A stretch of DNA of 64,000 nucleotides. Source: Gemmatimonadota bacterium (GTDB lineage Bacteria > Gemmatimonadota > Gemmatimonadetes > Longimicrobiales > Gaopeijiaceae). Made by a program: the position numbers and the translations under genes. Position 1 is the first letter of the stretch, and each line of letters starts with the position of its first letter. Positions 18,521 through 28,081 of the stretch are shown in pieces. Location of the stretch: positions 29,759-93,758 of the forward strand of contig JAPPOV010000036.1 in the NCBI GenBank assembly GCA_028873595.1, given 5' to 3'. A model generated the notes under the pieces. It was not told the origin of the DNA, did no database searches, and saw only the letters and a program-made list of their open reading frames with translations.

Positions 18521-19356
18521 CCGGCGAACTGATGCCGGAGGATCGTGCCCACCATCGCCTTCAGCTCACGTCGGTCCACAACACGGTCGACCATGCCATG
18601 CTCCTGTAAGAACTCCGCTCGCTGGAAGCCCTGAGGCAGTTCCTGCTTGATCGTCTCTTCGATCACGCGCGGTCCGGCGAATCCGATCAGCGCACCGGGT
18701 TCCGCCAGATTCACGTCTCCCAGCATCGCGTAGGACGCCGTCACGCCCCCGGTCGTCGGGTGAGTGAGGATCGAGATGAACGGAAGCCCTTCGTCGTGGA
18801 TCCGCGCCAGAACAGTTGACGTCTTGGCCATCTGCATGAGGGAGTAAATGCCCTCCTGCATCCGGGCTCCTCCCGAGGCACTGACAATCATGAACGGGAT
18901 CTTCTTCTTGAGCGCCACAAGCCCCGCCCGGGCAATCTTCTCACCCACCACGGAGCCCATCGAGCCTCCGATGAAGTCGAAGTCCATGACGGCGAGTACC
19001 ACGTCGATCCCTTCGAGTGTTCCGGTCCCCGACAGAAGGCCCTCGTTCTTGCCCTTCGCCTCGGCAGCCGCGATTCGGGTCGGGTAGTCCTTCAAATCGG
19101 AGAAGCCGAGGGGGTCCGCGGCCCTCAGGTCAGCATCAAATTCCTCGAACGACCCGGCGTCCATAAGGATGCTGATGTAGGCGTGCGCCCCAATCCGCAG
19201 GTGATATCCGCACGTGGGGCATACGTTCAGATTTTGCGCGAGACGTTCGCGATACAGGATCTCACCGCAGCCCTTGCATTTGTCGAAGACGTCCGTCGGT
19301 ACGTCCCGGCGGTCTTCGGCCTTGAGCGGCTTCTTGTCCTTGCGGAACCAGGCCAT
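18508..19356 (-). CDS. accD: Acetyl-CoA carboxylase carboxyltransferase subunit beta
   Basis: 282 residues. The N-terminal zinc ribbon has CKGC and CPTC pairs (Cys27, 30, 46, 49), followed by the crotonase-like core with SASGGARMQEG and HPTTGGVTASYAMLGD. It forms the carboxyltransferase with AccA (not in this window) for malonyl-CoA synthesis. The ATG at 19356 has AGGAG upstream; earlier in-frame sequence would run into the end of rodA and is not conserved. Confidence 0.97.
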   Translation of the reverse strand: MAWFRKDKKPLKAEDRRDVPTDVFDKCKGCGEILYRERLAQNLNVCPTCGYHLRIGAHAYISILMDAGSFEEFDADLRAADPLGFSDLKDYPTRIAAAEAKGKNEGLLSGTGTLEGIDVVLAVMDFDFIGGSMGSVVGEKIARAGLVALKKKIPFMIVSASGGARMQEGIYSLMQMAKTSTVLARIHDEGLPFISILTHPTTGGVTASYAMLGDVNLAEPGALIGFAGPRVIEETIKQELPQGFQRAEFLQEHGMVDRVVDRRELKAMVGTILRHQFAGWSD

Positions 19357-19385
19357 GGGGCTCCTGTCGCTACAAATCGTATGAG

Positions 19386-20627
19386 TCAGGTGCGTTCGTG
19401 CGCGACCCGAACCGCGATCGCTACGGCCACCCACGACATGAGGAGGAAGGTCCCTCCGTAACTCACGAACGGGAGAGGAATCCCCGTGATCGGCACCACG
19501 CCGACCGTCATCCCCACGTTCACGAACACGTGGACCAGCCACGCTCCGAAGATACCGAGGAGCACCAAGCCGGCAAAGGGCGACTCAGCTCGTCCGGCCA
19601 GGCGCACGAGCCTCGTGAGTACGTACGCAAAGCCCAGGATCGTCAGCGTTGTACCGACGAAACCGAGCTCCTCTCCAACCACGCTGAAGATGAAGTCCGT
19701 ATGCTGTTCCGGAAGGAAGTCGAGCCGCTTCTGAGCGCCGTGCGTGAAGCCCTGGCCCCAGAATTCGCCACTCCCGAGGGCGACCTTGGACTGGATCACC
19801 TGGTAACCGGCCCCTCGAGGATCAACCTCGGGATCGAGGAAGACCAGAATGCGGTTGCGTTGATAGGTGGCGAGCGAGTCCCAGAGCGGTCGTGCGAGGG
19901 TTGCCGAGGCGAAGTTCGCGAGCACCAGAGCGACCGACTCGAACAGGAAAAGGCGAGAACCCAGGAAGAGGATCATGCACCCGATCACGATCAGGATATA
20001 CGTCGACCAGATTACCGTGTCGGATGCCAGAAACAGTCCGACCACCGGACTCGCGACGAGCACGAGCAGCCAGACGGGTGTTGCCGCCCAGTACAGCATC
20101 GCGAAAAGAATCCCCACGAACGCCATCCCGGTACCCAAGTCGGGCTGCAGCATCACGAGACCCAGGGGAAGCCCGACGACCGCACCGGGCATGATGAGGT
20201 CGCGAACCGAGGTGAGGCCGGTGTCACGGGTCGACAGCAACTGAGCCAGCCAGAGTATGGTCGCGATCTTCGCAATCTCCGCGGGCTGGAACCCGAAACC
20301 CCCGATGCTGATCCACGATTTCACGCCCGCTGCCGTGCCCCGCCCTTCGCCGATGACGAGTGTGAGCGCGAGCAAGACCACGCTGACGATATACGCCGGG
20401 AGCGCCGCCCACTCGATCCAGCGGACCGAAATCCGCGATATCGTCGAGAACGCCACCAGAGCGATCACCAGCCATCGTGACTGGCGAATCCACGCTTCAG
20501 CCGTCACTGCATTCGGTACGTGGACCTGGCCAGCGGAATAGATCATCGCGATGCCAAATGTGCTCAGCGCGAGGATCCCCAACACAAGCGGCCGATCAAG
20601 GGTCCAGCGATCGAGCATCGCCGCCAT
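19386..20627 (-). CDS. rodA: Peptidoglycan glycosyltransferase RodA (SEDS family)
   Basis: 413 residues with about ten membrane helices. SEDS landmarks are FQPAEIAKI, MLQPDLGTGM, the long loop with QSKVALGSGEFWGQGF, LPEQHTDFIFSVVGEELGF and the C-terminal GIPLPFVSYGGT. It polymerises lipid II with PBP2 in the elongasome. Its ATG overlaps the last base of the mrdA stop (TGATG). Last gene of mreB-mreC-mreD-mrdA-rodA. Confidence 0.97.
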   Translation of the reverse strand: MAAMLDRWTLDRPLVLGILALSTFGIAMIYSAGQVHVPNAVTAEAWIRQSRWLVIALVAFSTISRISVRWIEWAALPAYIVSVVLLALTLVIGEGRGTAAGVKSWISIGGFGFQPAEIAKIATILWLAQLLSTRDTGLTSVRDLIMPGAVVGLPLGLVMLQPDLGTGMAFVGILFAMLYWAATPVWLLVLVASPVVGLFLASDTVIWSTYILIVIGCMILFLGSRLFLFESVALVLANFASATLARPLWDSLATYQRNRILVFLDPEVDPRGAGYQVIQSKVALGSGEFWGQGFTHGAQKRLDFLPEQHTDFIFSVVGEELGFVGTTLTILGFAYVLTRLVRLAGRAESPFAGLVLLGIFGAWLVHVFVNVGMTVGVVPITGIPLPFVSYGGTFLLMSWVAVAIAVRVAHERT

Positions 20628-22528
20628 CAGTCGCCTCCCCCCTGCGCCTGGGCCCTGGCCTCGAAGGCCTGAGGGAAGCGCTCCCGGTACCAGGGCGGGA
20701 CGGGGCCGGTCATGATGTGTTCTCGGTAGGTCTGGATCGTGTCGATCGGCATGCCGCGCTTGCTACGCAGGTAATAGTCGGCCGCCTTCGCGACGATCGG
20801 GGCCGCCACCTGACCGCCGCTCTCCCCGTATTCGACGATCGCCACAACGACGATTTCGGGCGCGCCACCGGGTAGCCCTGCCATCCCGGCAAACCACGCA
20901 TGGTCCTCCGCGAGGCCACGGACGCTCAGTGGGTTCTGCCCCGTTCCTGTCTTCCCGATAACGTCCCAGTACTGGAGCGCGGTTCCGAAGTGGGCCGTGC
21001 CGCCGGGGGCCGTTACCATGCGCAGGCCCTCTTGAAGAGAGGCGATGTGGTTGGGCGCCAGATTCAATTCCCAACCCTCGACCACGGGAGCGTCACGCGC
21101 GATCGACGGGGCCGGCGCTGATCCGTCACCGGCGAGCGCCACATAGAACTGCGCCATCTTGAGCGGAGTCTGAGAATTCGGCCCCTGGCCAATGGCCAGA
21201 TTCAGAGCCTCCCCCTCCGTCGGCCGGTAACCGAAAACCTCCTGCCAGTACTCCGGCCCCCGGGGGAAGATGCCACGGCTCTCCTGGGGCAGGTCGACTC
21301 CGCACTGCGTGCTGAACCCGATCTCGGTGGAACGATCGAGGAGCTGATCGAGACCAAGCCTCAGGCCAAGCTGGTAGAAGTACACATCGCACGAGTTCCC
21401 GATCGCTTCAGCCAGCGTGTTGAACCCGTGGCCTGATCGATCCCAGCAACCCCAGAAGCGGTTGCCCCAGAACCAGGTACCTTCGCACGGGTCAGGCATG
21501 ACTTCGTCCGGGGTGACGACGCCCGCGTCGAGTGCGATCCCCGCAGACGCCAGCTTCCATGTCGACGCCGGTGCATACAGGCCGAGCACTGCCCGATCGA
21601 AGAGAGGCTTCGCCTCGTCCCCGTTCAGGCCAGCCCATGTATCCACGTCGATACCGCCGGTAAACAGGTTCGGATCGTACCCGGGCGCTGAGTACATCGC
21701 GAGTACGCCACCGTCCTCAGGGTCGAGCGCGACAACCGCGCCCGACATCGAATCCGGGAAGATCTGGTGGATCCACTGCTGCAGCCCGAAGTCGAGATTC
21801 AGATGAAGGTCCTCCCCCTCGACAGGCGCTACCCGCTCCACGCCGGCAAAGTCCCCAACGATGCGTCCGCGGGCATCGAACTCGACCCAGCGAACGCCCT
21901 GACGGCCCTGAAGCGTCGATTCGTATTGCCGCTCGATCCCAATCTTTCCGACGATCATGCCCGCCTCGTAGAGCGAGTCCGGAAACGTCGGCGTGGCGAG
22001 TTCTTCTGCCGTGACCTCACCCACATAGCCTGTGAGGTGGCCTGCCGCCGCGCCGAGGTGGTAGCGTCGTCGGGGCCGCATGTCGATGTAGACACCCGGA
22101 AAATCAGCACGCCGCTCCTCGATGGCCGAAACGACCGCGAAGTCCGCGTCGGAATCGATGATGACTTCTCGACCGAAACGACGTAGTCGGGCAATAATCC
22201 GCTCTCTGTGCTCTTCCGAGAGCTCCATATGCTCCGACATCCGATTGAGCGTCGCTCGCACCGAGTCGATCGGGCCCGGCAGGATCGTGACCGAGTACCC
22301 TGGCACGTTGTCGGCAATGATCACGCCATTGCGGTCGTAGATCGTTCCACGGGGTGCCGGGATCGGAAGGATCCGAACACGATTGGAGCTCGCGCGGAGA
22401 ACCCAGCCCTCAGACTGGATCACTTGCACACGGAAGAACGCCAGGATCAGCACACCGAGGATGACGCCGGTGGCGGCGTACATCCCAAGAGCGCGTCGAC
22501 GTCGGGCATGTGGGTGATAGATGCTCAC
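20627..22528 (-). CDS. mrdA: Penicillin-binding protein 2 (peptidoglycan D,D-transpeptidase)
   Basis: 633 residues with one N-terminal membrane anchor (17-35), a pedestal domain with PAPRGTIYDRNG, and a transpeptidase domain. Catalytic motifs: STWK (Ser322-Lys325), SCD at 379-381 as the SxN/D motif, and KTG in GKTGTGQNP. It crosslinks peptidoglycan with RodA. The start is GTG at 22528 overlapping the mreD stop (GTGA). The C-terminus is an Ala/Gln-rich tail of about 20 residues. Confidence 0.96.
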   Translation of the reverse strand: MSIYHPHARRRRALGMYAATGVILGVLILAFFRVQVIQSEGWVLRASSNRVRILPIPAPRGTIYDRNGVIIADNVPGYSVTILPGPIDSVRATLNRMSEHMELSEEHRERIIARLRRFGREVIIDSDADFAVVSAIEERRADFPGVYIDMRPRRRYHLGAAAGHLTGYVGEVTAEELATPTFPDSLYEAGMIVGKIGIERQYESTLQGRQGVRWVEFDARGRIVGDFAGVERVAPVEGEDLHLNLDFGLQQWIHQIFPDSMSGAVVALDPEDGGVLAMYSAPGYDPNLFTGGIDVDTWAGLNGDEAKPLFDRAVLGLYAPASTWKLASAGIALDAGVVTPDEVMPDPCEGTWFWGNRFWGCWDRSGHGFNTLAEAIGNSCDVYFYQLGLRLGLDQLLDRSTEIGFSTQCGVDLPQESRGIFPRGPEYWQEVFGYRPTEGEALNLAIGQGPNSQTPLKMAQFYVALAGDGSAPAPSIARDAPVVEGWELNLAPNHIASLQEGLRMVTAPGGTAHFGTALQYWDVIGKTGTGQNPLSVRGLAEDHAWFAGMAGLPGGAPEIVVVAIVEYGESGGQVAAPIVAKAADYYLRSKRGMPIDTIQTYREHIMTGPVPPWYRERFPQAFEARAQAQGGGD

Positions 22529-23013
22529 GCGTCACCCCAGGCGCCGAGAGCACGTGCCATTACGAAGGCGATTGCCGCGACATACAGCGCTCCGATCGTA
22601 CCCTGCACGGCGACCTGCTCCACAAACGGCTGCCTCACATCACGGCCCACGGCGATCCAGTGGACAAGGTCGCGCGTCCACTTTCCGAAAAAAATATAGG
22701 CCGGAAGAAAGTGTCTTGAATCTCCCACGAAGAGATCACGCGTAATCGACCCTCCTGCGGCAACGATCGTCATCGCGATCGTATTCGCCCCGAATGCGAG
22801 CACGCTCATGGCGTCTTCCAGCAGGCCCACGACCAAGCCGAACACGGTGGCTCGGCCCAGGCGCGTCTCCCGAGCCGCGATCAGGAGGCCAAGAGTCAGA
22901 AGGTCGGGAGCCTCGCGTCCGTAGGACAGTCCGACGTGCAGCACGAAGTGCAGGATCAGGAGGAGGAGGACGAGGATCCAGACAAGGACCGCACGGACAT
23001 CGACCCGGCTCAC
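22525..23013 (-). CDS. mreD: Rod shape-determining protein MreD
   Basis: 162 residues with about five hydrophobic helices, starting VRAVLVWILVLLLLILHF and including LLIAARETRLGRATVFGLVV and GLLEDAMSVLAFG, the usual MreD pattern. GTG at 23013 overlaps the mreC TGA (GTGA) and is preferred over upstream in-frame codons inside mreC. It is an inner-membrane elongasome component linking MreC to PBP2/RodA. Confidence 0.9.
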   Translation of the reverse strand: MSRVDVRAVLVWILVLLLLILHFVLHVGLSYGREAPDLLTLGLLIAARETRLGRATVFGLVVGLLEDAMSVLAFGANTIAMTIVAAGGSITRDLFVGDSRHFLPAYIFFGKWTRDLVHWIAVGRDVRQPFVEQVAVQGTIGALYVAAIAFVMARALGAWGDA

Positions 23014-23891
23014 CGTTCGCCGCTCCCCTGCGGCACGACGGCCAGCGTGTCCGGCGGCCATGCGTGCGAGGCGTCGTCGCTGGCGCCGACGGCGAGCACC
23101 AGCACGTGGGTCGCAGCCGCGGGCTCTGCAATCGGATCGAGGAAGTACGCCTTCCTCCATGTCCCCTCTTCTTCCGCCACGCTCAGCACTGTCCCGATCG
23201 GAATCCCCCGTGGGAAGATCCCCCCCAGGCCACTCGTCAGAACGGTCTGCCCGGAGTCGACCTCCTCATGGTACGGAATCCCGTTGAGCACGAGTCGGTC
23301 CTCCTCGCGGAACGCGCCACGCCGGCTCTCCACTAGCCCGTAGGCAGAGCCGTCCGACAGCATCGCACTCGGCCGGAAGTCCGGATGGGTCCAGTCGATC
23401 CCGACGGAGTTCGACGTCCGCGCCTCCCTGATGACTCCGACGAGTCCTGCCGGGGACACCACGGGCGCGCCGGACTGCACACCATCGCGCGTGCCCACGT
23501 TGACCAGAAACGTACTCTCCGACCCCGGGGCTCCCGGGCGGTTCACCGCAGCGGGCCGATAGGTCAGCCCCGCTCGTTCCTGAAGCTCGAGGAGTGAACG
23601 AAGCATCCGGTTCTCCACGGCAACGGCTTGGTGGGTCGACATCGCCGCCGAGAGCGAGTCTACCGTCGCCTGTAGAGCGTCGACCCGGACACGCCGGGCG
23701 CCAGCGTCGGCCAACAGACTCTGCATGCCGATGAACGGACGAAGTGCGGAGGTCTGCAGAGCCGACGAGATACGTTCCTGGGTCGTCGAAGGCAGATACG
23801 CCGTACCGAACGCGAGGAGCAGCACGAACGCCGTCAGTGCGAGGTCTCGGCCGCGTCCATCCGATTCCGCCCCGTCGCCGTAGGAAGGCAG
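23010..23891 (-). CDS. mreC: Rod shape-determining protein MreC, probably with a CTG start
   Basis: The core is clear MreC: an N-terminal membrane helix, a coiled coil (RVRVDALQATVDSLSAAM, then VENRMLRSLLELQERAGL) and a beta-rich domain with TRDGVQSGAPVVSPAGLVGV and LTSGLGGIFPRGIPIG. The first canonical start is GTG at 23825 (271 residues), but this cuts the membrane helix. The frame is open back to the mreB stop at 23904 and encodes PSYGDGAESDGRGRDLAL before the helix, like typical MreC N-termini. The only plausible initiator there is CTG at 23891, preceded by GCGAGG. I annotate the longer form (293 residues) as likely; GTG 23825 is the conservative alternative. Confidence 0.85.
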   Translation of the reverse strand: MPSYGDGAESDGRGRDLALTAFVLLLAFGTAYLPSTTQERISSALQTSALRPFIGMQSLLADAGARRVRVDALQATVDSLSAAMSTHQAVAVENRMLRSLLELQERAGLTYRPAAVNRPGAPGSESTFLVNVGTRDGVQSGAPVVSPAGLVGVIREARTSNSVGIDWTHPDFRPSAMLSDGSAYGLVESRRGAFREEDRLVLNGIPYHEEVDSGQTVLTSGLGGIFPRGIPIGTVLSVAEEEGTWRKAYFLDPIAEPAAATHVLVLAVGASDDASHAWPPDTLAVVPQGSGER

Positions 23892-23903
23892 CTCAGAGCC
23901 TCG

Positions 23904-25001
23904 CTACTGCACGAGGACCGTGCGGTACTTGGTCAGGTCGTCCAGAATGCGACCTGCCCCGCGGACGACGCACGTGAGCGGCTCCTCATCGACGTGGATC
24001 GGCAGGTTCGTTTCGTGCTTGAGCAGCTTGTCGAGCCCGCGAATCAGGGCACCACCACCCGTCATCATGATTCCCCGGTCCACGATATCGGAAGCGAGTT
24101 CGGGCGGGGTGATCTCGAGCGCACGACGCACCGCGTCGACGATCGCCTGGATCGGCTCCTGAAGGCACTCCCGAACCTCCTGGGAATGGACGGCAACGGT
24201 CTTCGGGATCCCGCTCACCAGGTCCCGGCCCTTCACGTCCATCTCACGCTCTTCGCCATAGTCAAACGCCGAGCCGATCTGGACCTTGATGGCTTCCGCA
24301 GTCGGCTCGCCGATTAGCAGGTTGTAGTTCTTGCGCAGAAACGTCACGATCGCTGAATCGAGCTCGTCGCCCCCGACACGGATGGACGTGTCCGATACGA
24401 TGCCCGATAGCGCGATAACGGCGATCTCCGTCGTGCCGCCGCCGATATCGATCACCATGTTGCCCGTCGGCGTCTCGACTGGAAGGCCGACCCCGATCGC
24501 AGCCGCCATCGGCTCATCTACCATGAACACCGACTTGGCGCCCGCGGACATGGCGGACGACCGAACTGCGCGTCGCTCGAGCTCGGTGATCCCGGATGGC
24601 ACCCCGACGACGACGGTCGGCTTGATTCGGAAGATTCGCTTCGAGGTGACCTGCTTCAGGAAGTGCCGCAGCATCATCTCGGTCACATCGACGTCGGCAA
24701 TCACCCCGTCCTTGAGCGGGCGGATTGCTTCGATGCCCTCCGGCGTCCGACCGAGCATACGCTTGGCTTCGAGGCCGATACCCAGAATGCGCCGACTCCC
24801 CTTCTCCACAGCGACCACAGAAGGTTCGTTGAGCACGATGCCCTCGCCCTTCACGTAGACGAGCGTATTCGCGGTACCCAGATCGACGGCGATGTCGTTG
24901 ACCGGGATCAGTCGACCAGAGCTAAGCCAGTTCGTCAGTTCAGGAAGCAACGTGATGCCTGTTCCGGCGGCGTAAGGCGTTAAGGGGTGCCATTTTGACA
25001 C
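23904..25001 (-). CDS. mreB: Rod shape-determining actin homologue MreB
   Basis: 365 residues with the phosphate-1 motif DIAVDLGTANTLVYVKG, VGVPSGITELERRAV, phosphate-2 DIGGGTTEIAVIA and the adenosine motif MMTGGGALIRGLDKLL. It forms ATP-bound filaments that position the cell-wall elongation machinery. The start is uncertain: GTG at 25001 adds about 17 residues beyond the usual N-terminus and has no clear ribosome site; TTG at 24950 would give a standard length. First gene of the rod-shape cluster, 87 nt downstream of dut. Confidence 0.97.
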   Translation of the reverse strand: MSKWHPLTPYAAGTGITLLPELTNWLSSGRLIPVNDIAVDLGTANTLVYVKGEGIVLNEPSVVAVEKGSRRILGIGLEAKRMLGRTPEGIEAIRPLKDGVIADVDVTEMMLRHFLKQVTSKRIFRIKPTVVVGVPSGITELERRAVRSSAMSAGAKSVFMVDEPMAAAIGVGLPVETPTGNMVIDIGGGTTEIAVIALSGIVSDTSIRVGGDELDSAIVTFLRKNYNLLIGEPTAEAIKVQIGSAFDYGEEREMDVKGRDLVSGIPKTVAVHSQEVRECLQEPIQAIVDAVRRALEITPPELASDIVDRGIMMTGGGALIRGLDKLLKHETNLPIHVDEEPLTCVVRGAGRILDDLTKYRTVLVQ

Positions 25002-25088
25002 ATCGAGAGACGGGCGATGAACATACGTTTACGGACGACCGCGTGCCAGTAGTTTCGATTCATGCCTCAACCGTGGCCCCCGCCAGAT

Positions 25089-25532
25089 TCATTTCGTCCC
25101 TGTACTGCCGAATCCACCCTTCCCCCGCTCGGTCTCGGACAACTCGTCCGCAAGATCAATCGAGGGAGCTTCAAAACGTGCGAAAACGAGCTGGGCAATC
25201 CGTTCACCTCGCTCGAGTGTGACCGCCTCGGGTCCAAGGTTCTGCATGATCACGCGTAGTTCGCCTCGGTAGTCCGGATCGATCGTTCCAGGGCTGTTCG
25301 GGAGAGTGATCCCGTGCTTGAACGCCAGGCCCGACCGCGGCCGGACCTGGCATTCCATCCCCGCGGGCAACTCCATAACGAGGCCGGTCGATACGAGCCG
25401 GATCTCCCCGGGTTCGATCGTCACTGCCTCTTCCGCCGACCGCACGTCGTACCCGGCGGCATGTTCCGTGGCCCGCTCGGGGAGAGGCAAATCCGGATTC
25501 GACGGGAGCCGCCGAAAGCGTACGGTCGTCAT
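25089..25532 (-). CDS. dut: Deoxyuridine 5'-triphosphate nucleotidohydrolase (dUTPase)
   Basis: 147 residues with the five trimeric-dUTPase motifs in order: AAGYDVRSAEEA, RPRSGLAFKHGI, GTIDPDYRGELRVIMQN, GERIAQLVFARF and the C-terminal RGKGGFGSTGTK arm. It hydrolyses dUTP to dUMP. The ATG at 25532 gives the usual N-terminus. It begins 12 nt after the ald stop. Confidence 0.96.
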   Translation of the reverse strand: MTTVRFRRLPSNPDLPLPERATEHAAGYDVRSAEEAVTIEPGEIRLVSTGLVMELPAGMECQVRPRSGLAFKHGITLPNSPGTIDPDYRGELRVIMQNLGPEAVTLERGERIAQLVFARFEAPSIDLADELSETERGKGGFGSTGTK

Positions 25533-25543
25533 CGGGGCTGAGC

Positions 25544-26662
25544 CTAAACTCCGAGGAAGTCGTCGATCGCGCGGCACTCCATGTCGAACGCGTCGGCAAC
25601 GCCCTGATACGTGACGTGTCCGCCCACGACGTTCACACCGAGTTTCAGCGCCTGATCATCCAGGCACGCCTTCTGCCAACCCTTGCTCGCCAAAGAAATC
25701 GCATATGGCAACGTCGCGTTGGTCAGGGCGAGCGTGCTCGTGCGAGGCACACCTCCCGGCATGTTGGCTACGGCGTAGTGGATGATCCCCTTGACGTCGT
25801 AAACCGGATCGTGGTGCGTGGTCGGCTTCATCGTCTCGACGCACCCACCCTGATCGATAGCCACATCACAGATGACGGTCCCCTCGCGCATGAGCGAGAG
25901 ATCCTGACGGGTAATCAGACTGGGGGCTTTCGCGCCCGGGATGAGCACCGCTCCAATGATCAGATCGGCCTCCTGGATCTGCTTGCGGATGGCGTAGCGG
26001 GTCGAAAACAGAGTCTCGACGTTCGCCGGCATGACGTCATCCAGGTATCGCAGCCGCTCGAGGTTGATGTCCATGATGGCAACGCGGGCACCGAGTCCAG
26101 CCGCCATCTTCGCCGCGTTGGTTCCGACGACACCACCACCGAGAATCAGCACGCGGCCGGGCTTCACGCCGGGGACGCCGCCGAGCAGCACGCCGAGCCC
26201 ACCCTGGGGCTTCTCGAGATACTTCGCTCCTTCTTGAACCGCCATGCGACCTGCCACCTCAGACATGGGGGTCAGAAGCGGCAGCTCACCGGTATCGAGT
26301 TCGACGGTCTCGTACGCGATCGCGATCGCACCAGAGCCCACCACAGCCCGCGTCAACTCCTCAGAGGCAGCGAAGTGGAAATAGGTAAAGATGACCTGGT
26401 CGGCGCGCATCCGTGGCCATTCGGGCTCGATAGGCTCTTTGACCTTCATGATCATCTCGGCTCTCGCCCACACCTCTTCGGCTGTCTCGAGAATCGTCGC
26501 GCCCGCATCCTCGTAGAAATCATCCGTGAATCCACTGCCCAGACCGGCACCCTTCTCGATGACGAGCTCGTGGCCCGCGCCAACCAGCATCTCCGCGCCA
26601 GCCGGGGTTAAGGCAACACGGTACTCGTCGGCTTTGATCTCCTTCGGTACACCAATCAGCAT
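25544..26662 (-). CDS. ald: Alanine dehydrogenase
   Basis: 372 residues. The N-terminus [20 protein letters not shown], the catalytic region [11 protein letters not shown], and the Rossmann loop [20 protein letters not shown] with [12 protein letters not shown] identify L-alanine dehydrogenase (NAD), which interconverts alanine and pyruvate plus ammonia. Transhydrogenase alpha subunits share the fold but lack this length and C-terminus. It lies 47 nt after the M16 protease gene. Confidence 0.96.
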   Translation of the reverse strand: MLIGVPKEIKADEYRVALTPAGAEMLVGAGHELVIEKGAGLGSGFTDDFYEDAGATILETAEEVWARAEMIMKVKEPIEPEWPRMRADQVIFTYFHFAASEELTRAVVGSGAIAIAYETVELDTGELPLLTPMSEVAGRMAVQEGAKYLEKPQGGLGVLLGGVPGVKPGRVLILGGGVVGTNAAKMAAGLGARVAIMDINLERLRYLDDVMPANVETLFSTRYAIRKQIQEADLIIGAVLIPGAKAPSLITRQDLSLMREGTVICDVAIDQGGCVETMKPTTHHDPVYDVKGIIHYAVANMPGGVPRTSTLALTNATLPYAISLASKGWQKACLDDQALKLGVNVVGGHVTYQGVADAFDMECRAIDDFLGV

Positions 26663-26709
26663 CTCGATCTCTCGTGGGTTATGCAGGTGGTATGGGTTGA
26701 TGCCTGTGT

Positions 26710-27951
26710 CTACACGGCCCCTGAAACGGCGTCATCGGGGCCCAGCCGCAGCTCCAGGTGGAGCGTGGGGTCGAAGTAGTGCGTGGCGACTCGCAGGATG
26801 TCGTCCCGTGCTACGGCGTCGATCCGTGCGAGTACGTCGTCGAGCCCACGGAACGGCTCGTCATGCAGCGCGAAGGACGCGAGTCGATGGAGGCGAGCCC
26901 CGGTCGACTCGAGTGAGAGCATGACCTGCCCCTTCACTTGTTGCTTGATCCGGTCCAGATCGATGTCGGTCAGGCCTTCGGTCGCCACCCGTTTCAACTC
27001 CTCGCGTACGGCTTCGGAAGCCTGCTCGGCAGTCGCCGGGCGCGTGCCGACGTACACACCGACCAACCCGGCTGAGTGGTAGAAGCTTTGGAAGGTGAAG
27101 ATCGAGTAGCAGAGCCCCAACTCTTCGCGAACCTTCTGAAAGAGCCGCGAACTCATCCCACCGCCAAGCACGGTGGAGAGCAGGATGAGTGCATACCGGT
27201 CGTCACTCGAATGTGGCGGCGCTTCCGTGCCGAACACGATATGCGTCTGGGCGGTCGACCGGTTGATGCGCTCGAACCCCGAAGCTGTGGCAGACGGATG
27301 CACAACTTGCTCGCTCCGATCTCCGGGCGAGACGTCGGCGAAGTACCCTGCTACCCGGCCGGCGAAGTCCTCATGCTCGACGTTTCCGGCGGCCGCCACC
27401 ACGAGATTCTGACCCACGTATCGGTCAGCGTGGAGGGACCGAAGGGTCCCGACCTCCATGCTCGTGACGGACTCCTTTGTCCCGAGGATCGAGCGCCCGT
27501 ACGGATGGCCATTCCAAAGACGCTCGGTGTGCATCTCGAAGACCAGATCATCCGGCGTATCCTCCACCTGAGCGATCTCCTCGAGCACCACCTCACGCTC
27601 AAGCTCAAGGTCGCTGTCCGCCAGCGTCGGAGAGAGAACCAGATCCGACAGCACATCGAGCGCAATCGGCATGTGCTCGTCGAGCACGCGTGCCTGGTAC
27701 GACGTGTGCTCGCGACTGGTATACGCATCGAGTGATCCACCGAGCGCCTCGAGCAAGTCGGCGATCTCAAGCGCCGACCGCCGCTCCGTCCCCTTGAACA
27801 CCATGTGCTCCAGCAGGTGACTGACGCCGGTGTCCGCATCCGTCTCGTGTGCCGCACCCTGCCGAACCCAGACCCCGATCGCGGCTGAGCGCACTCCAGG
27901 GATCTGCTCACTCAGCACGCGGACACCGTTGTCGAGTCGAGTCTCGATCAT
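26710..27951 (-). CDS. M16 family zinc peptidase
   Basis: 413 residues, a single-subunit-size M16B protease like the processing-peptidase family member found next to pnp in many bacteria. The inverted zinc motif is HLLEH (45-49, in SHLLEHMVFKG) and the distal Glu is in LEREVVLEEIAQVED; LGGGMSSRLFQKVREELGLCY is the C-domain signature. The ATG at 27951 begins MIETRLDNGVRVLSE, as usual. A longer open frame upstream to 28113 would overlap the end of pnp and is not homologous. Confidence 0.93.
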   Translation of the reverse strand: MIETRLDNGVRVLSEQIPGVRSAAIGVWVRQGAAHETDADTGVSHLLEHMVFKGTERRSALEIADLLEALGGSLDAYTSREHTSYQARVLDEHMPIALDVLSDLVLSPTLADSDLELEREVVLEEIAQVEDTPDDLVFEMHTERLWNGHPYGRSILGTKESVTSMEVGTLRSLHADRYVGQNLVVAAAGNVEHEDFAGRVAGYFADVSPGDRSEQVVHPSATASGFERINRSTAQTHIVFGTEAPPHSSDDRYALILLSTVLGGGMSSRLFQKVREELGLCYSIFTFQSFYHSAGLVGVYVGTRPATAEQASEAVREELKRVATEGLTDIDLDRIKQQVKGQVMLSLESTGARLHRLASFALHDEPFRGLDDVLARIDAVARDDILRVATHYFDPTLHLELRLGPDDAVSGAV

Positions 27952-28081
27952 CGCTTCGGCCAGAGACCCACGGCCCAACGACGTAGAGGGTACGGAATCT
28001 CGCCCGTGCCCTCCACGTTCTGCGAGGTGGTCAATCACACTCGATTCCCTTCTACGAGCCGTGTAACGTGCGCCTCGGGCC

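Noticed and set aside
16904..18532. Plus-strand open frame of 542 codons opposite folC and hisS
   Set aside because: It is antisense to two well-identified genes, is Arg/His-rich with no recognisable motif, and comes from the high GC content.
19398..20480. Plus-strand frame of 360 codons opposite rodA
   Set aside because: Antisense to conserved membrane helices; product is a charged Arg/His/Glu-rich sequence with no fold.
22687..22697. A/T-rich run (AAAAAAATATA) as a possible promoter or terminator
   Set aside because: It lies inside the mreD coding sequence and has no stem or -35 partner.
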